The notes below the pieces were generated by a model. The model did no database searches. It saw only the letters and a list, made by a program, of their open reading frames with translations, and was not told where the DNA came from. From Vibrio jasicida CAIM 1864 = LMG 25398 (GTDB lineage: Bacteria > Pseudomonadota > Gammaproteobacteria > Enterobacterales > Vibrionaceae), in the NCBI RefSeq assembly GCF_000400365.1, contig NZ_BAOG01000010.1:1-64000 (forward strand): a DNA stretch of 64,000 bases, in the 5' to 3' direction. Shown in pieces: positions 45,311-53,790 of this stretch. Positions within the stretch are counted from its first letter, which is position 1. Each line of letters starts with the position of its first letter. The translations under genes and the position numbers were made by a program.

Positions 45311-47092
45311 ATGGAACTCAATACCCTTATTGTAGGCATCTACTTTCTATTCTTAATTGCAATAGGTTGGATGTTCAGAACGTTTACCAATACAACTAGT
45401 GACTATTTCCGAGGCGGCGGCAACATGCTTTGGTGGATGGTTGGTGCAACGGCCTTCATGACGCAGTTCTCTGCATGGACGTTTACTGGTGCTGCTGGTA
45501 AAGCTTATAACGATGGTTTCGCGGTTGCGGTTATCTTCCTAGCAAACGCATTCGGTTACTTCATGAACTTTGCTTATTTCGCACCAAAGTTCCGCCAGCT
45601 ACGCGTAGTGACGGTAATTGAAGCGATTCGTATGCGTTTCGGCACCACGAACGAACAAGTCTTTACTTGGTCTTCAATGCCAAACAGTGTGGTATCTGCT
45701 GGTGTTTGGTTGAATGCACTGGCGATCATCGCTTCTGGTATTTTCGGCTTTGATATGACAGCAACCATCTGGATTACCGGTTTGGTGGTACTGATGATGT
45801 CAGTGACGGGTGGCTCTTGGGCGGTTATCGCGTCTGACTTCATGCAGATGGTCATCATCATGGCGGTAACGGTAACTTGTGCAGTTGTTGCGATCGTTCA
45901 AGGCGGCGGCATTACTGAAGTCATCAATAACTTCCCTGTCGCAGAAGGCGGTTCTTTCGTCTCTGGTAACAACCTGAACTACCTAAGCATCTTTAGCATT
46001 TGGGCGTTCTTCATCTTTGTTAAGCAGTTCTCTATTACCAACAACATGTTGAACTCTTACCGCTACCTTGCAGCAAAAGACTCGAAAAACGCGAAGAAAG
46101 CGGCATTGCTAGCATGTGTTCTAATGCTAGGCGGTGTATTCATTTGGTTCATGCCTTCTTGGTACATTGCGGGTCAAGGCGTAGACCTATCAGCCGCTTA
46201 CCCAGATGCAGGTAGCAAAGCAGGCGACTTCGCTTACCTTTACTTCGTACAAGAATACATGCCAGCAGGTATGGTTGGCCTTCTCGTAGCAGCAATGTTT
46301 GCCGCGACCATGTCTTCAATGGACTCAGGTCTAAACCGCAACTCTGGTATCTTCGTTAAGAACTTCTACGAACCAGTAGTTCGCCGTGGCCAAGCATCAG
46401 AGAAAGAGCTAGTAACGGTATCGAAAATTACGTCAACGGTATTTGGTATTGCCATCATCCTTGTTGCGCAGTTCATCAACTCACTAAAAGGTCTGAGCCT
46501 GTTCGACACCATGATGTACGTAGGTGCCTTGATCGGCTTCCCAATGACAATCCCTGCATTCCTTGGCTTCTTTATTAAGAAGACGCCTGACTGGGCTGGT
46601 TGGGGCACGCTAATTGTCGGTGGTCTTGTCTCTTACGTTGTTGGTTTCGTTATCACTGCTGACATGGTTTCTTCAGCATTCGGTCTTGAGCAGCTTACTG
46701 GTCGTGAATGGTCAGACGTTAAAGTCGCGATTGGTCTAGTTGGCCACATTACGCTAACGGGTGGCTTCTTTGTTCTATCAACGCTGTTCTACAAGCCTCT
46801 AAGTGAGAAACGTCAGGCAGACGTAGATAAGTTCTTCGACAACCTATCAACACCACTTGTTGCTGAATCTGCAGAACAGAAAGTTCTTGATAACAAGCAA
46901 CGTCAAATGCTTGGCAAACTCATCGCAGTCGCTGGTGTAGGCGTAATGCTGATGGCGCTACTGCCAAACCCAATGTGGGGACGCTTAGTCTTCATCTTGT
47001 GTGGTGCCATTGTTGGTGGCGTTGGTCTGCTACTTGTTAAAGCAGTCGACGACAACGGTACTCAAACCCAACAAGCGGTAACCGAAAGCTAA
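45311..47092 (+). CDS. SSS-family Na+/solute symporter (second copy)
   Basis: 593 residues, about 14 membrane segments. Near-identical in its opening to the next gene (MELNTLIVGIYFLFLIAIGW) and close to the one at 21283. SSS core motifs include TGGSWAVIASDFMQM and FAATMSSMDSGLNRNSGIF (Na+-site region). The C-terminal tail has VDKFFDNLSTPLVAESAEQ, shared by all three. It probably imports DEH or short alginate oligomers with Na+. AAAAGGTCTAAAG lies upstream of the ATG. A hairpin without a strong T-tract follows (47103-47128). Confidence 0.9.
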   Translation: MELNTLIVGIYFLFLIAIGWMFRTFTNTTSDYFRGGGNMLWWMVGATAFMTQFSAWTFTGAAGKAYNDGFAVAVIFLANAFGYFMNFAYFAPKFRQLRVVTVIEAIRMRFGTTNEQVFTWSSMPNSVVSAGVWLNALAIIASGIFGFDMTATIWITGLVVLMMSVTGGSWAVIASDFMQMVIIMAVTVTCAVVAIVQGGGITEVINNFPVAEGGSFVSGNNLNYLSIFSIWAFFIFVKQFSITNNMLNSYRYLAAKDSKNAKKAALLACVLMLGGVFIWFMPSWYIAGQGVDLSAAYPDAGSKAGDFAYLYFVQEYMPAGMVGLLVAAMFAATMSSMDSGLNRNSGIFVKNFYEPVVRRGQASEKELVTVSKITSTVFGIAIILVAQFINSLKGLSLFDTMMYVGALIGFPMTIPAFLGFFIKKTPDWAGWGTLIVGGLVSYVVGFVITADMVSSAFGLEQLTGREWSDVKVAIGLVGHITLTGGFFVLSTLFYKPLSEKRQADVDKFFDNLSTPLVAESAEQKVLDNKQRQMLGKLIAVAGVGVMLMALLPNPMWGRLVFILCGAIVGGVGLLLVKAVDDNGTQTQQAVTES

Positions 47093-47102
47093 ATCTGCCT
47101 TA

Positions 47103-47128
47103 TGAAGCGGTTGTACTCAGCCGCTTCA
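47103..47128 (+). terminator. hairpin after the second symporter
   Basis: TGAAGCGG/CCGCTTCA, 8-bp stem, ten-base loop, then TTCTTCC; a weak terminator. Confidence 0.5.
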
Positions 47129-47220
47129 TTCTTCCCTTATCACTCAGGTCTATTTGTTTACTTTTTTGTTAAGTCCGTTGCGGTTGAGACATTAAATAAC
47201 CAGCGAATTTAACAAAGAAA

Positions 47221-47231
47221 TAATCATACAA
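47221..47231. promoter_or_regulatory. distal half operator, third symporter
   Basis: TAATCATACAA, the reverse complement of TTGTATGATTA, 215 bases upstream of the perfect site. The rest of the 47.1-47.5 kb gap is AT-rich with nothing else clear. Confidence 0.4.
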
Positions 47232-47435
47232 AATAAGCAAAATGTATAACCAAAGTTTCTTGTTGATACGATAAGCGAATGTAATTAACGGGGTTCCATA
47301 CTGACAAATCTCATCATAAGTTATTGAATAATCGATTTTAAGTTCACAACAATCAGTTCTTGCAGATAGAAGCAGAAGAATGTAATGGGTCAATCCGATT
47401 TCCAGTATTAATCACCTCATCACACAATTGAATTA

Positions 47436-47446
47436 TTGTAGTACAA
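47436..47446. promoter_or_regulatory. symporter operator TTGTAGTACAA
   Basis: In TTATTGTAGTACAAATAA, ending 60 bases before the symporter start codon; it matches the site at 23103 read on the other strand. Confidence 0.7.
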
Positions 47447-47506
47447 ATAAATAATCGAACGGATAATATATCTGGCAGAAATCAATGACTATGAGAAGGT
47501 CGAAAA

Positions 47507-49294
47507 ATGGAACTCAATACCCTGATTGTTGGCATCTATTTCCTATTCCTCATTGCGATAGGCTGGATGTTTAGAACATTTACAAGCACCACCAGTGACT
47601 ACTTCCGCGGGGGCGGCAACATGCTGTGGTGGATGGTAGGCGCAACGGCGTTTATGACCCAGTTCAGTGCTTGGACATTTACTGGTGCGGCCGGTAAAGC
47701 GTACACCGATGGCTTCGCTGTAGCGACTATCTTCTTAGCGAATGCGTTCGGTTACTTGATGAACTACCTGTACTTCGCACCGAAATTCCGCCAGCTGCGC
47801 GTTATCACGCCGATTGATGCGATTCGCATGCGCTTTGGTCGCTTTAACGAGCAAGTATTCACTTGGTCTGGCATGCCAAGCAGCGTGATTTCTGCGGGTA
47901 TCTGGTTGAATGGTTTGGCGATCATTGCATCGGGCATTTTCGGCTTCGATATGACAACCACCATTTGGATCACGGGCTTAGTGGTACTAATGATGTCCGT
48001 AACGGGCGGCTCTTGGGCGGTTATCGCATCTGACTTTATGCAGATGGTTATCATCATGGCAGTAACGGTGACGTGTGCTGTGGTTGCGGTAGTAAAAGGC
48101 GGCGGTATTACAGAAATCATTGCGAACTTCCCTGTTCAAGAAAACGGGTCTTTCGTAACGGGTAACAACCTGAACTACCTGAGTATTTTTGGTATCTGGG
48201 CAGTGTTCATTTTCTTAAAGCAGTTCTCTATCAACAACAACATGTTGAACTGTCACCGTTACCTAGCGGCAAAAGACTCTAAGAACGCGAAGAAAGCGGC
48301 ACTGCTTGCGTGTGTACTAATGACAGTGGGCGTATTTATTTGGTTTACCCCTTCTTGGTTCATTGCAAGCCAAGGTGTTGACCTATCGGCGCACTACCCA
48401 GAAGCAGGCTCAAAAGCGGGTGATTTTGCTTACTTGTACTTTGTTGAGAAATACATGCCAGCGGGCATGGTTGGTCTGCTGATTTCAGCGATGTTTGCAG
48501 CGACGATGTCGTCAATGGACTCGGGTTTGAACCGTAATTCAGGCATCTTCGTGATGAACTTCTACTTGCCGATTCTGCGCCCGAACGCGACAGAAAAAGA
48601 GCTGATGATCGTATCGAAAATCACCTCTACCTTCTTCGGCATCGCGATCATCTTGATTGCTCTGTTCATCAACTCGCTAAAAGGTCTGAGCCTGTTCGAC
48701 ACCATGATGTACGTTGGCGCGTTGATTGGCTTCCCAATGACGATTCCTGCGTTCTGTGGCTTCTTCATCAAGAGAACACCGGACTGGGCTGGCTGGGGCA
48801 CATTGGTGGTAGGTGGCATCGTGTCTTACACGGTTGGTTTTGTCATCACACCGGAAATGATTCAAAACTGGTTTGATCTTCAGCCTCTAACAGGCCGTGA
48901 ATGGTCAGATCTAAAAGTTGCGGTTGGTTTGATTGGTCACTTGGTGTTTACCGCAGGCTTCTTTGCTCTGTCGACACTGTTCTACAAACCGCTTGAAGAG
49001 AAACGCCAACAAGACGTTGACCGCTTCTTCAATAACTTAGCAACACCGTTGGTTTCTGACTCAACGGAACAGAAAAAACTGGATAACAAACAACGCCAAA
49101 TGTTGGGTTCGTTGATTGCCGTATCTGGTGTGGGTGTGATGGCGATGTTCTTACTGCCTAACCCATTCTGGGGACGCATGATTTTCGTGTTCTGTGGTGT
49201 GATTGTTCTTGGCGTCGGCGTGGCGCTGATGAGAGCAGTCGATGGCAACGCAGAGCGCGCTTCTGAGGGGGCTCCGATAACGGAGAACTCATAA
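47507..49294 (+). CDS. SSS-family Na+/solute symporter (third copy)
   Basis: 595 residues. Very similar to the gene at 45311 over the full length, so a tandem duplication. Differences cluster in loops (for example NNNMLNCHRYLAAKDS against TNNMLNSYRYLAAKDS) and at the C-terminus. It has its own operator and a good ribosome site (GAGAAGG). The two copies may differ in affinity or in the size of substrate taken up (inference). A terminator follows before the PL6 gene. Confidence 0.9.
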   Translation: MELNTLIVGIYFLFLIAIGWMFRTFTSTTSDYFRGGGNMLWWMVGATAFMTQFSAWTFTGAAGKAYTDGFAVATIFLANAFGYLMNYLYFAPKFRQLRVITPIDAIRMRFGRFNEQVFTWSGMPSSVISAGIWLNGLAIIASGIFGFDMTTTIWITGLVVLMMSVTGGSWAVIASDFMQMVIIMAVTVTCAVVAVVKGGGITEIIANFPVQENGSFVTGNNLNYLSIFGIWAVFIFLKQFSINNNMLNCHRYLAAKDSKNAKKAALLACVLMTVGVFIWFTPSWFIASQGVDLSAHYPEAGSKAGDFAYLYFVEKYMPAGMVGLLISAMFAATMSSMDSGLNRNSGIFVMNFYLPILRPNATEKELMIVSKITSTFFGIAIILIALFINSLKGLSLFDTMMYVGALIGFPMTIPAFCGFFIKRTPDWAGWGTLVVGGIVSYTVGFVITPEMIQNWFDLQPLTGREWSDLKVAVGLIGHLVFTAGFFALSTLFYKPLEEKRQQDVDRFFNNLATPLVSDSTEQKKLDNKQRQMLGSLIAVSGVGVMAMFLLPNPFWGRMIFVFCGVIVLGVGVALMRAVDGNAERASEGAPITENS

Positions 49295-49302
49295 CGAGAA
49301 AC

Positions 49303-49329
49303 AAGCGGTTGAGTATTCAACCGCTTTTT
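49303..49329 (+). terminator. terminator between symporter and PL6
   Basis: AAGCGGTTGA/TCAACCGCTT with a four-base loop, then TTTG. The PL6 start is only 24 bases further and no separate promoter was found, so PL6 probably depends on read-through. Confidence 0.75.
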
Positions 49330-49352
49330 GTGCTTCTACAAAGAGATACATT

Positions 49353-50969
49353 ATGAAAAAAACAATGCTTGCTGGCGTGGTTGCCGCGTCCATTTCTGCC
49401 CTAACCCTAGTAGGTTGTAACACTTCACCTTCTCAAACGACGGAAGCTGCGGCTCCCGCTGTTGTTGAAACCGCTGTGAATGACATCACTCGCGATTACT
49501 TGCTTGCTACGGATCGCTTAAACACAGTGGATGGCAGCGCACTTGAAGCGCAATCAGCAGACGCTGTGCAAGCATTGAAACAACAAATGGAGAATGCCGG
49601 AGACGGTACAACAATTACGATTCCTGCGGGTAAATACGCGGATCTTGATATCGTCACGGTAAAAGCCAACGACATTACCATCAAGGCGGAGCAAGCTGGC
49701 AGCGTTTGGCTAACGGGTTTGGCTCAGCTTCGCCTTGAAGGTAACAACATCACTGTCGACGGTTTGGTGTTTACCGAAGGCGGCCCAGCTGAACGTTTTG
49801 GCGGCGTGCGTATGATGGGTAACAACAACACTTTGCAAAACTCTACGTTCTACTACTTCAACCACGCTTACGAATACCAACCGGACGAACGTCGCTCTGA
49901 ATACCCGAAATACTTGTGGGTTTCGCTTTGGGGTAAAGATGGAAAAGTGATCAACAACCGTTTTGAAGGTAAGCAAAAGCGCGGCACGTTAATTGGCGTA
50001 CAAAAAGACGACACACCAGATAACCACCTTATTGCTAACAACATTTTCTTGGACCAAAAACCAAACCAGTTCAATGAATTCGACATCAAAGAAGCGATTC
50101 GCTACAACGGCAACAGCTGGGAAGCGATTCGAATTGGTGACTCTAAATCGTCTCAATGGGCATCAAACTCTAAGTTCACCAACAACCTGATGATTGATAT
50201 GGATGGTGAGCGTGAGCTGATTTCGATTAAGTCAGGCGGCAATGAAATCTCTGGCAACACCATCTTTGAAAGTGCCTCTCTGATTTCTCTTCGTCACGGT
50301 AAAGCGAACGTGGTGAAAGACAACGTGATTCTAGGTAACGAAAAACTGCTGACTGGCGGTATGCGTATTTACGATGAAGACCACGTGATTGAGAACAACT
50401 ACATCACTGGCACGCGCGGTCGTGATGGCAAGATTGAAGGTAATGCGGATCTGCGTGGCGGCATCGTGATCAACACCGGCATCATTGATGTAGCAAACGG
50501 CGAGAAGCTAGACCAAGCAGTAAAAGGCAAAGAGCTCAACAAACAATGGACACCAAAGAACATCACCATTCGTAACAACACCCTTGTAGATACGGAATGG
50601 GGCATTGTCTACGGCAACCAAACGCACCGTGTTAGCCTGTTCAACAACAGTGAAGTGAAGAACATTTTCGCTGGCGTGGACGTTCATTTCGATAGCAACG
50701 TGGTTGATAACCACCAGCAAGAGCAATTCGTCAGCGTACGCGCGACAGAAGAGTTGCCGCTGGTGAATCCTACCTACAACAACGAAGTTTACGTCGGCAC
50801 GGTGACTAACGCAGAGCAAATCGCTTCTTACTCGGTAGAGTTACCAAAAAGCGAACAAGTGAAAAGCTTTACTCAATACCAAGGCGTTGGTGCAGATACG
50901 AGCAAGCTATCTGTAGTAACGGCGGAAACAGCCGGTCCTGATTACCTCCTTTCAAACGCTCAAAAGTAA
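49353..50969 (+). CDS. PL6 alginate lyase, lipoprotein
   Basis: 538 residues. Signal peptide with lipobox LVGC (lipidated Cys22), then an Ala/Thr-rich linker, then a parallel beta-helix of the PL6 (chondroitinase-B-like) family: ITIPAGKYADLDI, the catalytic lysine in ELISIKSGGN (K293) and arginine in ISLRHG (R314). It is probably anchored in the outer or inner membrane, facing the periplasm or surface. PL6 enzymes cut poly-MG or poly-G alginate. It follows the third symporter on the same strand. Confidence 0.92.
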   Translation: MKKTMLAGVVAASISALTLVGCNTSPSQTTEAAAPAVVETAVNDITRDYLLATDRLNTVDGSALEAQSADAVQALKQQMENAGDGTTITIPAGKYADLDIVTVKANDITIKAEQAGSVWLTGLAQLRLEGNNITVDGLVFTEGGPAERFGGVRMMGNNNTLQNSTFYYFNHAYEYQPDERRSEYPKYLWVSLWGKDGKVINNRFEGKQKRGTLIGVQKDDTPDNHLIANNIFLDQKPNQFNEFDIKEAIRYNGNSWEAIRIGDSKSSQWASNSKFTNNLMIDMDGERELISIKSGGNEISGNTIFESASLISLRHGKANVVKDNVILGNEKLLTGGMRIYDEDHVIENNYITGTRGRDGKIEGNADLRGGIVINTGIIDVANGEKLDQAVKGKELNKQWTPKNITIRNNTLVDTEWGIVYGNQTHRVSLFNNSEVKNIFAGVDVHFDSNVVDNHQQEQFVSVRATEELPLVNPTYNNEVYVGTVTNAEQIASYSVELPKSEQVKSFTQYQGVGADTSKLSVVTAETAGPDYLLSNAQK

Positions 50970-50989
50970 TTCTGCTTTAGAGTTTGCTT

Positions 50990-51020
50990 CCAGTCTGGTG
51001 ATACAAGCCAGACTGGTTTT
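50990..51020 (+). terminator. PL6 terminator
   Basis: CCAGTCTGG/CCAGACTGG perfect stem, nine-base loop, then TTTT. Confidence 0.8.
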
Positions 51021-51102
51021 CCTCTCCTTTCACCAGTAACCCCACAATAACTGAAGAAAATTTCACCACCCTACTGTCTCCCAAGATTGAGTTGTGGTTT
51101 AA

Positions 51103-51113
51103 TTGTATGACAA
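51103..51113. promoter_or_regulatory. perfect operator TTGTATGACAA before the AEC carrier
   Basis: In AATTGTATGACAATT, a 15-base palindrome with a central base, 35 bases upstream of the chosen start of the carrier gene. Same family as 3763, 25934 and 44156. Confidence 0.65.
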
Positions 51114-51148
51114 TTATAAAACTATTTTCTTTTGCTGCGGATACACTC

Positions 51149-52105
51149 ATGGATGCTGTTTTACATCAGTTGCAATTCTCGTTGTCGATCACAGGCCCCA
51201 TCTGCTTAATGCTGGTATTGGGCGTTATCTTCAAACGTATTGGGCTTATCAACGACAACTTTATCGAAGTCGGTTCTAAACTGGTGTTTCAGGTCACGCT
51301 ACCTGCGATGTTGTTCTTGAGTATCGTCGTCTCCGAGCATGATTTCTCCGCGGCTAGCGGCTTCGTCAATTACGGCATTGTTGCCAGCATCGCGTTTTTC
51401 ATCTTCACTTTTATCTCTGTCAAACTGTTCTTCAAATCTTCACCCGACCAAGGCGTTTTAATCCAAGGTGGCTTTCGCGCTAATACGGGGATCATCGGTA
51501 TTGCGTATGTGGCGAATGCTTACGGTTCACAAGGTGTGGCGCTGGCCGCGCTTTATGTTGCGGTGACCACCTTTATCTATAACGTGCAAGCGGTGATTTG
51601 TTTGTCTCCAAAAGGTGCAACGTCTGGGTCTCAAGCCGCCAAAATGATGGTGAGAACCTTAACGCGCAACCCACTGATCATCGCGATCGTCTCTGGCATG
51701 GTGTTTTACCTTTTGTCGATTCCGGTTCCGGATGTGGCGATTGATGCCGGTAACTATCTATCGAAGATGACGCTTCCCCTAGCCCTCTTGTGTACCGGAG
51801 GCTCTCTCGATTTAAGTTTGATGAAGAAAGAGAAAGGGCCGTCTTGGTTTGCTAGCAGCTACAAACTGATCGTCGCCCCTATCGTGATTACCACAGGTGC
51901 GTATTTAGTCGGCTTTAGAGGGATTGAGCTTGGCATTCTGTTCTTTATGAACGCCTCTCCTGTGGCGGCAGCAAGTTATGTGATGGCACGTTCGATGGGA
52001 GGAAACTCCGTCTTAGCAGCGAACATCATTGCTTTAACGACCGTGCTCTCTACAATCACTTGCACATTGGGTATCGTCATTCTTAAGAGTTACAACCTAA
52101 TTTAA
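51149..52105 (+). CDS. AEC (auxin efflux carrier)-family permease
   Basis: 318 residues, ten membrane segments in two five-helix repeats; the cross-over region reads GFRANTGIIGIAYVANAYG and the second half has LPLALLCTGGSLDL. The start at 51149 (MDAVLHQLQ) was chosen because the upstream TTG/ATG starts would overlap the operator at 51103. AEC carriers move organic acids such as malate or malonate in bacteria. The operator suggests a role in transport of an acidic metabolite of alginate catabolism (inference). Confidence 0.88.
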   Translation: MDAVLHQLQFSLSITGPICLMLVLGVIFKRIGLINDNFIEVGSKLVFQVTLPAMLFLSIVVSEHDFSAASGFVNYGIVASIAFFIFTFISVKLFFKSSPDQGVLIQGGFRANTGIIGIAYVANAYGSQGVALAALYVAVTTFIYNVQAVICLSPKGATSGSQAAKMMVRTLTRNPLIIAIVSGMVFYLLSIPVPDVAIDAGNYLSKMTLPLALLCTGGSLDLSLMKKEKGPSWFASSYKLIVAPIVITTGAYLVGFRGIELGILFFMNASPVAAASYVMARSMGGNSVLAANIIALTTVLSTITCTLGIVILKSYNLI

Positions 52106-52192
52106 TCGGGACATAACCCCAAGTAGGGGAGATCGGCATACGCTTCCCAGCAATTAACCGATATAATGCGCTAAAAAATAAGGATTTCTATA

Positions 52193-53002
52193 ATGAAACT
52201 CATCGCATTATGTTTGGGCGTGTGTTTAAGTGTGGTCAGCCTAACGGCGAATGCAGCTTCAACGACTTATGTTCGCTATCAACACCTCGGGAAAATCAGT
52301 TACGGCAAGTTAGTAGAAGACTCAATCTACCCTCTTAAGGGGGATATTTTCTCCGACTCATCACTCTCACCTCGCCAAGTTTCCGTTAATGATGTCAGTC
52401 TTCTGCTTCCGACTAAGCCAGAAAAAGTGTTCATCGTTCAAGCGGAAAAACAAGCAGATAAGGCGAAGAAAAGTGATTATCAGTTTTTCTTTAAACTGCC
52501 TTCAGCGTTAATTTCTACCGGCGCTCCAATCCAAGTACCATCTGATGCCGATAACATCGAGTATTCAAGCTCCCTCGTGGTCGTGATAGGAAAGCAAAGT
52601 AAGAACATCGATACCAAGCAAGCGTCAGCCGCTATATTTGGACTCACCGTTGGGGGCGATCTTACGGAAACAAACTGGCTGCAGCATGATGCCCATTCGC
52701 TAAGAGCAAAAAGCGCAGACGGTTTTGCCCCAATTGCGAATGAGATCGTTCGCGGACTCGATTTCACCCAGATTCATGTTTCTTCGCAAATCAACGGTAA
52801 AGCCATTAACAATGACGCCTTTGCTGAAATGACCTATTCTCCAGCAGAAATCGTGAGTGAACTCAGTCAGTATTTCACACTCAAACCGGGCGATTTAATT
52901 TACATCGACTTACCAACTCACACAGTTGAAGTGAAAGATAACGATGTCATTTCTGTTTCACTCAATGGCATCATTAAAGTTGAAAACAAAATTATGTTTT
53001 AA
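52193..53002 (+). CDS. secreted fumarylacetoacetate-hydrolase-like protein, probable pseudoenzyme
   Basis: 269 residues. A clean signal peptide (ending TANAAS, about residue 23) precedes a FAH-type fold: LLPTKPEKVFIVQ, FFFKLPSALISTGAPIQVP, SSLVVVIGK, IFGLTVGGDLTETNW, LRAKSADGFAPI, and LKPGDLIYIDLP. In active members the strand before VVIGK reads DYExE and supplies two metal-binding glutamates; here it is EYSSS. The aspartate of GGD is kept. A secreted FAH protein is unusual, since the family is cytoplasmic. It may bind rather than turn over a keto-acid (inference). Confidence 0.78.
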   Translation: MKLIALCLGVCLSVVSLTANAASTTYVRYQHLGKISYGKLVEDSIYPLKGDIFSDSSLSPRQVSVNDVSLLLPTKPEKVFIVQAEKQADKAKKSDYQFFFKLPSALISTGAPIQVPSDADNIEYSSSLVVVIGKQSKNIDTKQASAAIFGLTVGGDLTETNWLQHDAHSLRAKSADGFAPIANEIVRGLDFTQIHVSSQINGKAINNDAFAEMTYSPAEIVSELSQYFTLKPGDLIYIDLPTHTVEVKDNDVISVSLNGIIKVENKIMF

Positions 53003-53010
53003 CCAATACA

Positions 53011-53046
53011 AAAAAGCCGAACAGCAGTCACTGTTCGGCTTTTTAT
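53011..53046. terminator. bidirectional terminator
   Basis: AAAAAGCCGAACAG/CTGTTCGGCTTTTT, a 10-bp GC-rich core, between the convergent FAH-like and DUF1028 genes. Confidence 0.88.
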
Positions 53047-53066
53047 TTTGCGCGACATGAATCCTC

Positions 53067-53768
53067 TTACTGATTCGGCACGCCATTAAGAAACTCTTGA
53101 AAGCTCGGCGCTCGTACGCGGCTCAGTACCGTCCTCATGTCTTCCATCAAGCTGTCATCAGACCAATCGACACGAATATCGATCGGCGCATGAGTATAAC
53201 TTTCTATACGAAGAGAGGCAGAATAGGTACCGCGCTTATCCCCTCCCGCTTCCAATGCGGCTTCTAGTGCAGAAATAAGCACTTCCGCTAGCGTTGCCTC
53301 ATAGCTATCACGATATTGCGGTTTGCCCCCAGCTCTCACTTGCTCGGCATTGATCACAGTCTGAGCTAGGAACGAATCTGCAAACGCCTCAATAACCGCA
53401 TCACTTTCAAGCATGTTTCCGGCAACTGCCAAATCTTGAAGTGCTAGAGAGCCGACGTACGCGATGTTCTCTTCGCCGTTTATAAACGCGGTATGGCCAT
53501 GTTTGTCCATTACCATACATTGGCGCTTGGCGAATTCCGCATCACCTTCTTTCAAACGGTCAATCACCTCATGACAAGACAGTCCTTGAGATAACCATCG
53601 CTTGGCATTGTCTGCATACCAAGGATTGGTAAACAAACCTTGAGTTGCACAGGCGCCAACTCCACGCCAACTGTGGTTCACATAACCACCAACGGCAACA
53701 CCGCCAGTGGCTGTAATGGAAGCCGATAATCCCGTTTCAGGATTAACATGAATAAGTGAAATCGTCAT
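53067..53768 (-). CDS. DUF1028 Ntn-hydrolase-like protein
   Basis: 233 residues. The start at 53768 gives MTISLIHVNPETGLSASITATGGVAVGG, the standard DUF1028 opening, with GAGA upstream; the frame open to 53846 overlaps the upstream transporter gene. A GACATQGLFTNPWYADNAKRWLSQG segment matches the family. The fold is Ntn-hydrolase-like, but the activity is unproven; neighbours are often amidohydrolases and transporters, as here. It is the last gene of a minus-strand group with the YfcC carrier and the M20 amidase. Confidence 0.85.
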   Translation of the reverse strand: MTISLIHVNPETGLSASITATGGVAVGGYVNHSWRGVGACATQGLFTNPWYADNAKRWLSQGLSCHEVIDRLKEGDAEFAKRQCMVMDKHGHTAFINGEENIAYVGSLALQDLAVAGNMLESDAVIEAFADSFLAQTVINAEQVRAGGKPQYRDSYEATLAEVLISALEAALEAGGDKRGTYSASLRIESYTHAPIDIRVDWSDDSLMEDMRTVLSRVRAPSFQEFLNGVPNQ

Positions 53769-53790
53769 AGATTCTCGATATAAAAAGACG

